Assembly (NCBI GenBank): GCA_945878975.1
Contig: CAMCUM010000006.1
Location: 1-64,000 of the forward strand
Source of the DNA: Legionella genomosp. 1
GTDB taxonomy: Bacteria > Pseudomonadota > Gammaproteobacteria > Legionellales > Legionellaceae
Direction: 5' to 3'
DNA length: 64,000 nt
Shown here in pieces: positions 29,609-38,786 of this stretch (its first letter is position 1; every line of letters begins with the position of its first letter). The notes below the pieces were generated by a model. The model worked only from the letters and a program-made list of their open reading frames with translations, made no database searches and was not told the DNA's origin. Position numbers and translations under genes: made by a program.

Positions 29609-30322
29609 ATGTATCATTCCAAACATATTTATCATCACAACGAACATGAATTACACGGTTACCTTGCTTATTTAGAAAAAACGGATCAACCCAGACCTGC
29701 GGTTTTGATTGCGCATGATTGGTCTGGACAAAATGAGTTTTTTCAACAAAAAGCGAAGGTTTTTGCTGAACTAGGCTATATCGGTTTTGCCATTGACATG
29801 TTTGGCTTAGGACGCACCGAAAAAACCAATGCTGAGAAACAAGCCCTTATTCAACCCTTGGTGAAAGATCGTTTACTACTGCGCACGCGAATTCAAGCTG
29901 CATTCGATGCTGTCAGCGCATTACCAGAGGTCAATCAAAAGAAAATTGCGATTGTGGGTTATTGTTTTGGAGGGTTATGTGCTTTGGATCTGGCCCGCAG
30001 TGGCGCAGAGATCAAGGGCGCCATCTCAGTCCATGGCCTCTTACATCCCCCTACTGAGCTGCCCAGTCAAACCATCACAGCCAAAATACTGGCATTACAT
30101 GGTTATGACGATCCCATGGTCCCTCCCGAACAATTAACGGCATTTTGTCAAGAAATGACTAAAGAAAAAGTCGATTGGCAAGTACACAGCTTCGGACTCA
30201 CCAAGCATGCGTTTACCAATCCACAAGCGCATGACACAGAACTCGGCTTGATGTTTTCTGCTGACGCGGCAAGTCGTTCTAATCAATTAATTGTTACGTT
30301 CTTGGAAGAGATATTTGGCTAA
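29609..30322 (+). CDS. Dienelactone hydrolase family protein
   Basis: Cytoplasmic alpha/beta hydrolase of 237 residues. The DLH triad is visible: nucleophile Cys119 in VGYCFGGLCALDLA, Asp in LHGYDDPMVPPEQ and His in LTKHAFTNPQA. AHDWSGQNEF near residue 36 is the oxyanion strand seen in the family. Cys instead of Ser marks it as a DLH rather than a general esterase. The physiological substrate is unknown; many such genes lie outside aromatic degradation pathways, as here. It overlaps the start of pncC by 8 bases. Confidence 0.88.
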   Translation: MYHSKHIYHHNEHELHGYLAYLEKTDQPRPAVLIAHDWSGQNEFFQQKAKVFAELGYIGFAIDMFGLGRTEKTNAEKQALIQPLVKDRLLLRTRIQAAFDAVSALPEVNQKKIAIVGYCFGGLCALDLARSGAEIKGAISVHGLLHPPTELPSQTITAKILALHGYDDPMVPPEQLTAFCQEMTKEKVDWQVHSFGLTKHAFTNPQAHDTELGLMFSADAASRSNQLIVTFLEEIFG

Positions 30323-30821
30323 TTTAGTCTTAGGAAATTTAGCAACGCTATTGATTCAGAAAGATGCTCGTTGCGCAGTAGCAGAATCTTGTACAGGTGG
30401 GTTAGTCTCCGCCGCCATGACCACCTATCCAGGCAGCTCGCAGTGGTTTGATTGCGGTTTGGTCACTTACTCTAATGCTGCCAAACAACAATTTCTTGGC
30501 GTCCACTCAGACATCTTAGCCCAATACGGCGCTGTCAGCCAAGAAACCGTCACAGCAATGGCGGAAGGCATCTTACAGCGCACCCAAGTCCAATTCAGTC
30601 TGGCAGTCAGCGGTATTGCAGGCCCTGGAGGCGGTAATTTAGAAAAACCCGTTGGCACCATTTGGTTTGCCTGGGCAAGCCAAGACCAACCACCCCATAC
30701 CCAAATTCATCATCTCAGCGGGACACGCACAAAGATACGCAAAACATGCGTTAGTATTGCGATAGAGGGATTATTAAACTATGTAGGTTGGGCCGTTCGG
30801 CCCAACAATCAATCAACATAA
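30315..30821 (+). CDS. pncC: Nicotinamide-nucleotide amidase (CinA C-terminal family)
   Basis: Deamidates nicotinamide mononucleotide back to nicotinic acid mononucleotide in NAD recycling. The CinA-C core is complete: CAVAESCTGGLVSAAMTTYP, VTYSNAAKQQFLGV, AVSGIAGPGGG and KPVGTIWFAWA. I choose the TTG at 30315, which has GGAAGAG five bases upstream and gives 168 residues, the usual size. The open frame extends to a TTG at 30291 without support. It is the stand-alone form without the N-terminal MoCF-like domain. It overlaps the dienelactone hydrolase stop codon. Confidence 0.93.
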   Translation: MANLVLGNLATLLIQKDARCAVAESCTGGLVSAAMTTYPGSSQWFDCGLVTYSNAAKQQFLGVHSDILAQYGAVSQETVTAMAEGILQRTQVQFSLAVSGIAGPGGGNLEKPVGTIWFAWASQDQPPHTQIHHLSGTRTKIRKTCVSIAIEGLLNYVGWAVRPNNQST

Positions 30822-30844
30822 CCTTCATGCAGCGCTAAAACCCA

Positions 30845-31258
30845 CTACGCCCAATTCATTTGATATGCATACAAACGCACCGGCCCAGTAATCACAATGT
30901 TCTCACATGCTTTAACAGAACCGGAAAATAACTGCTCACCATTCACAGCACTGGTCACCGTCACAGTTGCACTTTTGTGTATGCCACGATGCAACCAAGA
31001 ACCAGATGACATCGCGTAATCCAAGGCATGAGAAGATTTAGCTGGTATCAGAAAAGATATCTCATCCCCGTTTTCAAAAGAACCATTTACCAAAATCTCA
31101 GTACTACCCCCATTCACAAGGTAAGACATCCCTTTTGGGCACATGAGTACAGGCCTGATATTCCCCATCTTCCATTGTTTATCATTGATATCCGCAGCAT
31201 ACAACAGCGAGCTAGTCAGCAGCAGCCCACTCAAAGCCCATACGTTCCCTTTACCCAT
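30845..31258 (-). CDS. Small exported protein of unknown function
   Basis: Unrecognised 137-residue protein with a short signal peptide (MGKGNVWALSGLLLTSSLLY, then AA before DINDKQW). The mature part is beta-rich, with two cysteines (VLMCPKG and VKACENI) that may pair. No lipobox. It is predicted periplasmic or secreted and convergent with pncC. Nothing shows its role. Confidence 0.65.
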   Translation of the reverse strand: MGKGNVWALSGLLLTSSLLYAADINDKQWKMGNIRPVLMCPKGMSYLVNGGSTEILVNGSFENGDEISFLIPAKSSHALDYAMSSGSWLHRGIHKSATVTVTSAVNGEQLFSGSVKACENIVITGPVRLYAYQMNWA

Positions 31259-31418
31259 AACAACGCCTTAATTTTACAAATTAGCCGCAAATTATACACA
31301 AATACCCTTGAAAAAGAAATATCTACTTTTTCTGGCACAAAATTTGACTACCCACCATTTATGGTCTAATAATTTACTGTAAACCCTATATTTAATCACA
31401 TCAGAGGGATTTTGAATT

Positions 31419-32243
31419 ATGGCAGGCCCTAAATCACCCAAATCTCATGAAAATGATGGGCACAAATCACCCATGCGGAGTTATGATGCAAAAATTTTGA
31501 GCATCAGAGATACCGCGTTTGATGCTGCTATGGGCTTATCTATCCTTGAATTAAAACGCTACAAACAATTGAGTGATGGTATACAAGCAAACTTGATGGA
31601 TCTACTACGAGAAAGAAATCGTTTAAATAATTTTGTGAAAGACTATTTGCAAGAAGAAATCCACAAGCAATCTGGGGTTCTCATGCAATTCTTTTTTCCA
31701 TCTGAACATAGTTTAAAATATGCTTTACAAAAAGTGGATGAAATTGAAGCACTCATCAATGCTCAATTAGAAGATGACACACCCATATTTGATGAGGATA
31801 CTACTAGAAAAAATCGTATAGACATGCTGCTCAAAGCTGCACATGCTTACCAAAAAATCCTTGAAAAGAAAATAGCTAAATTCGAACATGGGATCGTGAA
31901 AATAGAGCTCATCCACCACTACAAACAAAAATACGAAACCCTTTTAATGATCATAGAAGAATTACAACTACAAACCGAAAACACCGAGTTTTATATCCAT
32001 AATCAATCTCTCTTAGATGTCCCAGACCATACACTCAATCATTTCCTTAATAAATTAAAATCTATTGGCATCACTGGTTTCGCTCCAAAAGCCAATACCA
32101 AAGATCAGCCCACCCACTTAACGATCAGCTTTTTTACCAGCATTTATGAAAAATTAATTTTTCACACCTCTGACAGTGATTCTGATCAAAGCATTTCAGA
32201 AGAATCAGATAAGGATCCTAAAGAAAAAGGGCCCAGAAATTAG
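31419..32243 (+). CDS. Coiled-coil protein, candidate Dot/Icm effector
   Basis: No family recognised. This 274-residue protein is hydrophilic and helical: long Lys/Glu/Leu-rich helices occupy about 45-210 (for example LKRYKQLSDGIQANLMDLL and HAYQKILEKKIAKFEHGI). There is no signal peptide. The C-terminus is rich in Ser/Asp/Glu (SDSDSDQSISEESDKDPKEK), a composition found near Dot/Icm translocation signals. GAGGGA upstream supports the ATG at 31419. The next gene (32597-34048) is another coiled-coil protein after a fold-back repeat, so the two form a small accessory island. Effector status is inference. Confidence 0.6.
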   Translation: MAGPKSPKSHENDGHKSPMRSYDAKILSIRDTAFDAAMGLSILELKRYKQLSDGIQANLMDLLRERNRLNNFVKDYLQEEIHKQSGVLMQFFFPSEHSLKYALQKVDEIEALINAQLEDDTPIFDEDTTRKNRIDMLLKAAHAYQKILEKKIAKFEHGIVKIELIHHYKQKYETLLMIIEELQLQTENTEFYIHNQSLLDVPDHTLNHFLNKLKSIGITGFAPKANTKDQPTHLTISFFTSIYEKLIFHTSDSDSDQSISEESDKDPKEKGPRN

Positions 32244-32248
32244 GGTCT

Positions 32249-32415
32249 GTTTATACTTTTTACGGATGAATTTTAGGGATTTTAGGCCATTTGCTTTTGG
32301 GCTAAGCTACGATTAAAAAGGAGTAATAGCCAATTTTATTGCGAGTTTTAATCGTAGCTTAGCCCCAAAAAGCGATAGCATAAAAAACCTAAAATTCATT
32401 CGTGAAAGGTATACA
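32249..32415. repeat. Fold-back (hairpin) element between two coiled-coil genes
   Basis: Long imperfect inverted repeat of about 70-base arms with a 27-base loop. The inner stem GCTAAGCTACGATTAAAA (32301-32318) is perfectly complementary to 32346-32363, and the arms continue outward (GAATTTTAGG against CCTAAAATTC; TATAC against GTATA). It has no coding capacity, consistent with a MITE or fold-back mobile element. Confidence 0.75.
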
Positions 32416-32421
32416 TTCAGA

Positions 32422-32496
32422 GGTCTACGTCCCGCGGACAAACCCGAGAATAAATCGTAGGGGCGGACGTAGGGCTTCTAGAGATGAATTGTCAAC
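32422..32496. repeat. Inverted partial copy of the GTCTGTTGACAATT repeat family
   Basis: CTACGTCC (32425-32432) and GGACGTAG (32465-32472) form a hairpin, and AGATGAATTGTCAAC (32482-32496) is the reverse complement of the family end GTTGACAATTCATCT. It follows directly on the fold-back element; 32497-32596 is AT-rich leader sequence of the next gene. Confidence 0.6.
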
Positions 32497-32596
32497 TTCC
32501 CTAAAAATACCGCAGTTAATTACTTGAAATACAAGCAATTTGTGCTAATTTTATATTAATAGATTTTTTTTAATAAAATTTGATAAGGATTCGAAA

Positions 32597-34048
32597 ATGG
32601 ACTTCAAAGCTGAAATGGAAGCATTCCAACAAAGCCTCGCAACTCGTATAAGCAAGCAGACAGACGAAATCAACAAAATGTTGAGCAGCCTCGCAGAATT
32701 AGAAGGTAAGATATCAAAAATAGAAGTAGTTATCTTACAACATAGACAGAAACATGCGAAAGTCCTAGAGGATATCGCCACAAAAAAAGAACTCATAACA
32801 CAATGGAAAGCTGCCTTATTGGAACATGAAACAAAGCTCCGAGCAAATGAGAGTCTGGTAAATATCGATGAAAGCCTTGAACAAAATCAAGAAGCCATAG
32901 ATCAATCCTTGCACACACTTGGGGCTAAAAAAGTTGGAATTGAAGACGCCATTGCAAATTTTAAAAAAAAGCACCCTTATATTAATTCGACGACAGAACA
33001 ATCATTACAAGATCAACTAAATCAAAGAGAGAAAGAATTGGCGGATGTCCAAAATAGGATTGACTATCTCCTTGTCCTTGAAGCACAACTGAATATATTT
33101 GTTAAATTATTTTTAACGCTTTTAGTTGCCATAGGATGGCGCACCGATCCCAAAGCGGCAGAGCAAAACACGCTGGACTACCTTAGTAGAGAAATCACGG
33201 CAATCACTCAGTCCATTCAGGCATATGCCCAGATCCATGAATCATTAGAACTGCTCCAGCGTGAAGAAACGACTCTTGTGAGCGAAACGATACAAGTTCT
33301 CCATCAAAAATCCACTCTTATACATCTTATAGATACTAGAAGAGCCATTTCTGAATCAAAACAAACCATCAAAGCATTACAACAACAAATTACAAATACA
33401 AGTGAACAATGTGCCACGCTTACTAGGGACATAAACAATAAATCCTACTTGAAAACCATCGCGCCACTCGAAAGCTTAAGGCAAGAACAATCAGAAAAAT
33501 TAGCTCTGTTACAAGTCAAAAATAAGGATCTTGCGCTGATGCATCATCCTGAGCGTACGGCACTCAAAAATCAACTCGCTGCAAGCCTAATAACCATCGC
33601 AAGCGACCGCGCAGCGTATCTTTCAAAAAAGGAATTGGCCGCACAAAGTAGTCAATTTTTTAAATCTTTGTCTACAGATAATCTGACTACTACCGCCAAT
33701 TTCAATGCGCTCACCAAACTCCCAATATCCATCAATAAGTATGCAAACGGTCTGCACCCCAAAGGGCCCGAAGCACGCACATTATCAAGCATTGCTAGCA
33801 AATTGGTTCTTTGGCAAATAGCAGAAAACACCACAAACCTAGGCCTGCCATTTTCAGCCCGCATGCAAGCTCATCAAGTATTTCAAGAAGAAATGCAAGC
33901 ATTGACTGCTAAGCTACCAATAGATAATCCTCTCAATGGCGCACAGCATCTCATTCAAAACATCACAACACCAGTACAGCCTGCACCTCCTGAACCAAGA
34001 ATCGATTGGAGTTCGGACACGACCACACAGAGACGAAATCTACGCTGA
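32597..34048 (+). CDS. Long coiled-coil protein, candidate effector
   Basis: Unrecognised 483-residue protein dominated by coiled coil over about 1-330 (such as LSSLAELEGKISKIEVVILQ and KQTIKALQQQITNTSEQC). A short hydrophobic patch, LNIFVKLFLTLLVAIGW, near residue 165 breaks the coil and could touch a membrane. The C-terminal third is less helical and ends in a proline-rich stretch, PVQPAPPEPRIDWSS. There is no signal peptide, and AAGGAT precedes the ATG. Long coiled coils without a bacterial role are typical of Dot/Icm effectors, but no acidic tail patch is seen, so the assignment is weak. It could instead be a structural or Smc-like protein. Confidence 0.6.
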   Translation: MDFKAEMEAFQQSLATRISKQTDEINKMLSSLAELEGKISKIEVVILQHRQKHAKVLEDIATKKELITQWKAALLEHETKLRANESLVNIDESLEQNQEAIDQSLHTLGAKKVGIEDAIANFKKKHPYINSTTEQSLQDQLNQREKELADVQNRIDYLLVLEAQLNIFVKLFLTLLVAIGWRTDPKAAEQNTLDYLSREITAITQSIQAYAQIHESLELLQREETTLVSETIQVLHQKSTLIHLIDTRRAISESKQTIKALQQQITNTSEQCATLTRDINNKSYLKTIAPLESLRQEQSEKLALLQVKNKDLALMHHPERTALKNQLAASLITIASDRAAYLSKKELAAQSSQFFKSLSTDNLTTTANFNALTKLPISINKYANGLHPKGPEARTLSSIASKLVLWQIAENTTNLGLPFSARMQAHQVFQEEMQALTAKLPIDNPLNGAQHLIQNITTPVQPAPPEPRIDWSSDTTTQRRNLR

Positions 34049-34084
34049 TAAATAAGGATCTGACTCGAATGAACCTCATAAATC

Positions 34085-34360
34085 GGTTTTCCTTCTCCCC
34101 TGGCATCGAGAGAAGGTGCCCGAAGGGCGTATGAGGGGTTGCTGAAGGGAAGTTCTTTGTTCGTATTTGCTATAAAATAGCTATAGTGCTCAGTGAGCAG
34201 GTCACTGCCATTAAGTTATGGTAGCTTATTGGTGCGAACTTCGTCATACATCGTGACCGTAGCCTGTATGCAGTGCTATCGACTTCCCGGATTCCGCTGC
34301 GCTGCATCCAGGCTACCATCCTTAACTTAATCGCAGTGCATGAGAAGGTGTCCGAATAAC
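34085..34360. repeat. Repeat-filled intergenic stretch downstream of the coiled-coil gene
   Basis: The 354 bases from 34049 to 34402 hold no gene. GAGAAGGTGCCCGAAGGGCG followed by TATGAGGGG (34110-34139) is a motif common in proteobacterial intergenic repeats, and a worn copy recurs at 34341-34366 (GAGAAGGTGTCCGAATAACG, then GATGACGGG). Between them is a REP-like pair: GTAGCCTGTATGCAG from 34259 and GCGCTGCATCCAGGCTAC ending at 34316. lpxB, usually found next to lpxA, is absent from this gap. Confidence 0.6.
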
Positions 34361-34380
34361 GGATGACGGGTACAAAACAG

Positions 34381-34423
34381 ATAAAAAACGCGGCACAACA
34401 ACCTATCGCAAAATACCGCGTTT
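34381..34423 (-). terminator. Rho-independent terminator at the lpxA 3' end
   Basis: On the minus strand, AAACGCGG (34423-34416) pairs with CCGCGTTT (34393-34386), followed by a T run (CCGCGTTTTTTAT). The left stem arm lies inside the last codons of lpxA. This ends the uppS-to-lpxA gene series. Confidence 0.65.
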
Positions 34424-35170
34424 AGACAGATTCAATGCATCGACCAAAGTACCCACTTCTGGACACTCCAGTCGCATGACTTCTAATTCTGCGATGGCTT
34501 GCTGAATAGTAAATCCTTTACGAAAAATAACCTTGTAAGCACGCCGCAAATTGTCGATGGTCTCAGATGAAAACCCCGCACGACGCAACCCAACCGTATT
34601 AAGGCCACAAGCTGAGGTATCTTCGGCTATCATTAAATAAGGCAAAATATCTTTTGTAATATACGTCGCACGCGCAACAAAAGCATACGCTCCGACATGA
34701 CAAAATTGATGAATTGCTGCATAGCCTCCGATATAGGCATAATCATGGACCGTCACATGCCCAGACAAAGCTGAATAGTTAATCATGTTCACAAAATTGC
34801 CGATCTGACAATCATGGCCGACATGCGTATAGGCCATAAAGAAATTGTCATGACCGATTTGCGTCACGCCGCCCCCTTTCACTGTCCCACGACTAATCAT
34901 AGAAAATTCACGAATAATATTATTATTCCCAATTTCCAAACGTGTCGGTTCATTTTGATACGTTTTATCCTGAGGCGCATCACCAACGGATGCAAATTGA
35001 AAAATTTTATTATTTTCACCAATTTTAGTTGGACCTTGAATAACCACATGCGGCCCCACCCAAGTACCTGCACCAATTTCTACATCAGCGCCAATAATCG
35101 TACCAGGACCTATCTCAACACCCTCAGCAATCTTTGCAGTAGGATGGATGATCGCTCGCTCAGATGTCAC
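34403..35170 (-). CDS. lpxA: UDP-N-acetylglucosamine acyltransferase
   Basis: First enzyme of lipid A synthesis: moves a 3-hydroxyacyl chain from ACP to UDP-GlcNAc. The 255-residue left-handed beta helix is evident from hexapeptide repeats (IHPTAKIAEGVEIGPGTIIG). The active-site stretch YTHVGHDCQIGN carries His116 and His119, matching E. coli His122 and the catalytic His125. The C-terminal helical domain (GLRRAGFSSETIDNLRRAYK) is complete. The start is GTG at 35170 with an AGGA ribosome binding site, overlapping the fabZ stop by 11 bases. A terminator overlaps its stop, so it is the last gene of its operon. Confidence 0.97.
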   Translation of the reverse strand: MTSERAIIHPTAKIAEGVEIGPGTIIGADVEIGAGTWVGPHVVIQGPTKIGENNKIFQFASVGDAPQDKTYQNEPTRLEIGNNNIIREFSMISRGTVKGGGVTQIGHDNFFMAYTHVGHDCQIGNFVNMINYSALSGHVTVHDYAYIGGYAAIHQFCHVGAYAFVARATYITKDILPYLMIAEDTSACGLNTVGLRRAGFSSETIDNLRRAYKVIFRKGFTIQQAIAELEVMRLECPEVGTLVDALNLSKRGILR

Positions 35171-35630
35171 TATAGCTTTCCTTTTTTACTTGCTTGGCGG
35201 CACTCATGATATCAGCAGAACAAGCCAATTTATCACCGACATACACTTCACCATGCATCCGCCAAAAATCTCGTTTTTGTGCATCGAGTGTCACACGTAA
35301 CGATAACTGATCACCAGGTTTCACTACTAATTTAAATTTAGCGTTATCAATCCCGGCAAAGAAATACAAAAACTCATACCCTTCTTCTGGGGAACGCGAT
35401 AGATTAGAAAAAATTGCACCAGCTTGCGCCAAAGCCTCTAACATCAAAACACCGGGCATAATAGGATTACCCGGAAAATGTCCTGCAAAAAATGGCTCAT
35501 TGATGGTTACGTTTTTTATGGCCGTTAAAAACTCAAAGGGCTTATAATCCAGAACACGATCCACTAATAAAAAAGGGTATCGGTGCGGTATCAAGCGCAA
35601 TATGCCATTCACATCCACCGGGTTACTCAT
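35160..35630 (-). CDS. fabZ: 3-hydroxyacyl-ACP dehydratase FabZ
   Basis: Dehydrates 3-hydroxyacyl-ACP in fatty acid elongation, using the same substrate pool as LpxA. The hot-dog fold signature is present: IPHRYPFLLVDRVLDY near the start, the catalytic His in FFAGHFPGNPIMPG and the Glu in VLMLEALAQAG. The 156-residue length is normal. It is followed by lpxA with an 11-base overlap. Upstream, lpxD is missing between skp and fabZ; that 128-base gap has no gene. Confidence 0.96.
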   Translation of the reverse strand: MSNPVDVNGILRLIPHRYPFLLVDRVLDYKPFEFLTAIKNVTINEPFFAGHFPGNPIMPGVLMLEALAQAGAIFSNLSRSPEEGYEFLYFFAGIDNAKFKLVVKPGDQLSLRVTLDAQKRDFWRMHGEVYVGDKLACSADIMSAAKQVKKESYSDI

Positions 35631-35758
35631 CTACTTCTCTCTTAACAATAGGGGGTTAAAATGATGCTGGTTATCTCTCAAAATCCGAGCAGCGACCGTT
35701 ACTCACTAACGGCCACGCTCGCATATCCAGGTCCGATTTCTCGGCCCGATGACAAACC

Positions 35759-36256
35759 TTATTTAATTTCTTGCATAACTTTAGCTGTGATATCCAATTT
35801 ATCGACACTAAAAGGAGCAGCATCTTTTTGAAATACAACATCAAATTTTTCATCTTCTGCTACTTTCGCAATAGCTTTACGGATCCGATTATAGAATTTT
35901 TCCATTTCTTCATTATGGGCTGTGCTCAATTCTTGTTGGTATTGTTGACCATTACGCTCGAATTCCTGCTGTTCACTCACAATTTTTTTCTCTAGGTCTT
36001 TACGGTGTGATGGGCTTAAAACAGCTGTATCACGTTTAAAATCTTCCATATCTTTTTTCAAAGTCGCTTCCGTTGCTACCAATTTATCACGACGTTCTTT
36101 GAATTCTTTTTCTAATTTGTCTTGAATCGCCTTCATCTGCGAAGATGTCTGCATGATTTTCTGCAAATCAACTACGCCAATCATTGAATCAGCTGCAGAT
36201 ACAGCCACAGAAACCAGAGCCAATGCTGCCGCCAAACACATACTTAATCGTTTCAT
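35759..36256 (-). CDS. skp: Periplasmic chaperone Skp/OmpH
   Basis: Trimeric periplasmic holdase that carries unfolded outer-membrane proteins to BamA. The start at ATG 36256 follows GGAGAAAAG and gives a signal peptide (MKRLSMCLAAALALVSVAVS, then A before ADSMIG). The mature part opens with IGVVDLQKIMQTSSQMKAIQ and has a long charged helix pair (KEFKERRDKLVATEATLKKD onward), as expected of the tentacle arms. It ends in VDKLDITAKVMQEIK. 165 residues. An upstream in-frame extension to 36325 lies before the ribosome binding site and is rejected. It is directly downstream of bamA, the usual order. Confidence 0.92.
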   Translation of the reverse strand: MKRLSMCLAAALALVSVAVSAADSMIGVVDLQKIMQTSSQMKAIQDKLEKEFKERRDKLVATEATLKKDMEDFKRDTAVLSPSHRKDLEKKIVSEQQEFERNGQQYQQELSTAHNEEMEKFYNRIRKAIAKVAEDEKFDVVFQKDAAPFSVDKLDITAKVMQEIK

Positions 36257-36363
36257 TCTTTTCTCCAAGTAATACCTAAAAATCCCCAAACAAACACTGC
36301 CATCGGAGATCACGTATCGTAGCACAAATCATTTCAATCTGAAAAGTACTTCTTAAACGGTAT

Positions 36364-36420
36364 CCCAGCCCAGGCGAAGCGATGCCTAACCTGGGAATGT
36401 TACCTTATTTAAAATCCCGG
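36364..36420. repeat. Degenerate REP-like copy between bamA and skp
   Basis: CCAGCCCAGGCGAAGCGATG followed by CCTAACCTGGG resembles the REP-like family with several substitutions. It separates bamA from skp and could lower or process the downstream message. Confidence 0.5.
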
Positions 36421-36430
36421 ATAACCATCA

Positions 36431-38737
36431 CTAAAACCCAGTTGATGCAGAGAATTGGAAATACTGAGTTTGGTCTCTGGGTTGCGGGTTGATAGGCGCT
36501 GCAATGCTAAACGCCAAAGGTCCCAACGGAGACCGCCACTCCATTGCAAGCCCGCCGGATAAGCGTAATGGTCCCGATTCAGAACCAGTTAGATTAGCAG
36601 GGATACCTTCGGCAAACACATTTCCTGCATCCGCAAACAAAGTAAATCGGATGGTTTCACGACTCAACGGATACGGCAATACCACGCCCGCAGACCCATT
36701 AATCAATAAGTTCGCACCCAATGCATTACCAAAGTTATCAATCGGACCCAAAGAGTAGTTTTGATAACCCCGCACTTGACCAGGCTGCGCAATACCCCCA
36801 GCAAAGTAGTTTTCATAAAACGGCAAACCTTCCTTATTATAGGTATTACCATAACCAACACTTCCTAAAAGACTCAAAATGAAACCTTTAAACAACGGTT
36901 GATATAAATGAGCTTGGTAATTACCTTTATAATAATTTAATGAATTGGAGGAAGCTGGCAATACCAGCCACATAACCGCCTGTTGATTGCTGCCATCAGT
37001 GGGGAAAGGCATCCGATCATACGAGTTACGGCTCCAGCCACCTGCTAACCGAACTTGGTTGAATTGTTTACCATGTAAGTTAACAAAATTCTGAATAGAT
37101 TGCACACCCCCAACTGATCGGATATCTAAACCTTGATACCCATAACCAAGCTGTATGCTGCTAGCATCACTCAAGCGCATAGAGTAATTCACATCACCAC
37201 CATAGCGATCGGAGTTATACATACTGACGTCTAAATGACGGGGATCCACTTTTTGAAAGTACGCATCCATCCCACGACCAATACCGTTTTGGGTATAAAA
37301 AGGATTAAAATAGTTGAAAGAATAATTTTGTCCCCACCAACTGGCATCAAACCCAAAGCCAACTGTGCGGCCAGTACCCATAAAATTATATTGATTCAAA
37401 GCAGCATTGACTTGTGGCCCAGTTGAGCCATACCCAATCGACGCACTGGCTTCAGCCGAAGGCGCCTCAGCCACTTGAACATCCAAATCAACTTGATTAT
37501 TCGCACCAGGAATAGGGGTTGTTTTGATATCAATATCTTTCAAATAAGACAATAAACGCAATTGCCGTTCCGACTCTTTGATATTATGCAACGATAATAA
37601 AGACCCTTCCGATTGTCGGATAATATTACGCAATAAGTCATCCGAAGTTTTGGTATTGCCATGAAAATTAATTCTACGCACATAAACATGGCGACCTGGA
37701 TCAATCACAAAATGAATCGATACGGTCTTATGGACTTCATCAACAACAGGCTCGGCATTCACAACAGGGAACCCATAGCCAATGTCCCCCAACGCAGCAT
37801 TGATCGCAGCAATGGATTGCGTCACATATTTTCGGGAAAACACTTCTCCAGCTTTTATCTCAATCAAAGGTGCCAATTTTTCTTTCGAAATAATAGGCGT
37901 CCCTTTTATTTCATAGCCAGAGAATCGATATTGCGGCCCTTCGGAAAGATGGATGCTGATATACACATCTTTACGGTCGGGGGCCAATAACACTTGCGAA
38001 GAAATAATTTTAAACTTCAAGTAGCCATGATCTAAGTAAAAAGAATGCAAGGACTCCAAGGAGGCATCCATTTCCGCCTTAGAGTACTGATCTTTTTTGG
38101 TAAAATAAGTCATAAAATTGCTGCTTTTCAGCGACATATAAGATAACAATTCAGGCGTAGAATAATCATGGTTGCCAATGATCTTAATCTCTTTAATCCG
38201 CGATACGCGTCCCTCAGAGATGCTGACATTCACTGCCACACGATTCTCAGTCAACTGAGTTACTGTAGAACCAATCCGCGCATTATATTTTCCACGTGCA
38301 TTATAGGCTTGTTTCAAATTCTTTTTGAGTAACTCTAAGGCGGAGCGTTGATATACTTGCCCTTTTACCAAACCGATTTCTTTGAGCAACTCCTTCATTT
38401 TATCGCTATCAATCTCAGTATTGCCCACTACCGTGATGGAACCAATGGTTGAACGCTCTACCACTTGGACAATCAAAATAGAGCCTTGACGCTCCAACAC
38501 CACAGATTGAAAAAAACCTGTTTCATATAAAGACCGGATAATTTTAGGCGTAGAATCGGCATTGACTTCCTCTCCTACCTGAACCGGTAGATAGTTCAAT
38601 ACAGTCCCTTCGCTTACGCGTTTCAACCCATTGATTTTGATGTCTTTAACGATAAACCCTTGGCTCGCAGACACGGTTGAAAACCATGCACTGGCACAGC
38701 ACGCAACCAATAACAGTCTTTTACGGATAGTTTTCAT
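36431..38737 (-). CDS. bamA: Outer-membrane assembly factor BamA
   Basis: Essential Omp85 insertase of the BAM complex. The 768-residue precursor has a signal peptide (about 24 residues ending SAS), five POTRA domains from GFIVKDIKINGLKRVSEGTV onward, then the 16-strand barrel with the VRGYQNYSLGP motif (the conserved loop 6 VRGF-like motif) and the C-terminal beta signal ending in Phe (FQFSASTGF). The neighbours rseP upstream and skp downstream match the conserved proteobacterial cluster. The start is ATG 38737; the ribosome binding site is weak (AAGAA). A nine-base C run lies about 50 bases upstream. Confidence 0.97.
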   Translation of the reverse strand: MKTIRKRLLLVACCASAWFSTVSASQGFIVKDIKINGLKRVSEGTVLNYLPVQVGEEVNADSTPKIIRSLYETGFFQSVVLERQGSILIVQVVERSTIGSITVVGNTEIDSDKMKELLKEIGLVKGQVYQRSALELLKKNLKQAYNARGKYNARIGSTVTQLTENRVAVNVSISEGRVSRIKEIKIIGNHDYSTPELLSYMSLKSSNFMTYFTKKDQYSKAEMDASLESLHSFYLDHGYLKFKIISSQVLLAPDRKDVYISIHLSEGPQYRFSGYEIKGTPIISKEKLAPLIEIKAGEVFSRKYVTQSIAAINAALGDIGYGFPVVNAEPVVDEVHKTVSIHFVIDPGRHVYVRRINFHGNTKTSDDLLRNIIRQSEGSLLSLHNIKESERQLRLLSYLKDIDIKTTPIPGANNQVDLDVQVAEAPSAEASASIGYGSTGPQVNAALNQYNFMGTGRTVGFGFDASWWGQNYSFNYFNPFYTQNGIGRGMDAYFQKVDPRHLDVSMYNSDRYGGDVNYSMRLSDASSIQLGYGYQGLDIRSVGGVQSIQNFVNLHGKQFNQVRLAGGWSRNSYDRMPFPTDGSNQQAVMWLVLPASSNSLNYYKGNYQAHLYQPLFKGFILSLLGSVGYGNTYNKEGLPFYENYFAGGIAQPGQVRGYQNYSLGPIDNFGNALGANLLINGSAGVVLPYPLSRETIRFTLFADAGNVFAEGIPANLTGSESGPLRLSGGLAMEWRSPLGPLAFSIAAPINPQPRDQTQYFQFSASTGF

Positions 38738-38786
38738 AATTCTTATTATTTAGAAAAAATATTTTTGTGGCGACCCTAACACGAGT

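Noticed and set aside
36257..36325. Longer skp with a start at 36325
   Set aside because: The extra 23 residues precede the ribosome binding site and displace the signal peptide.
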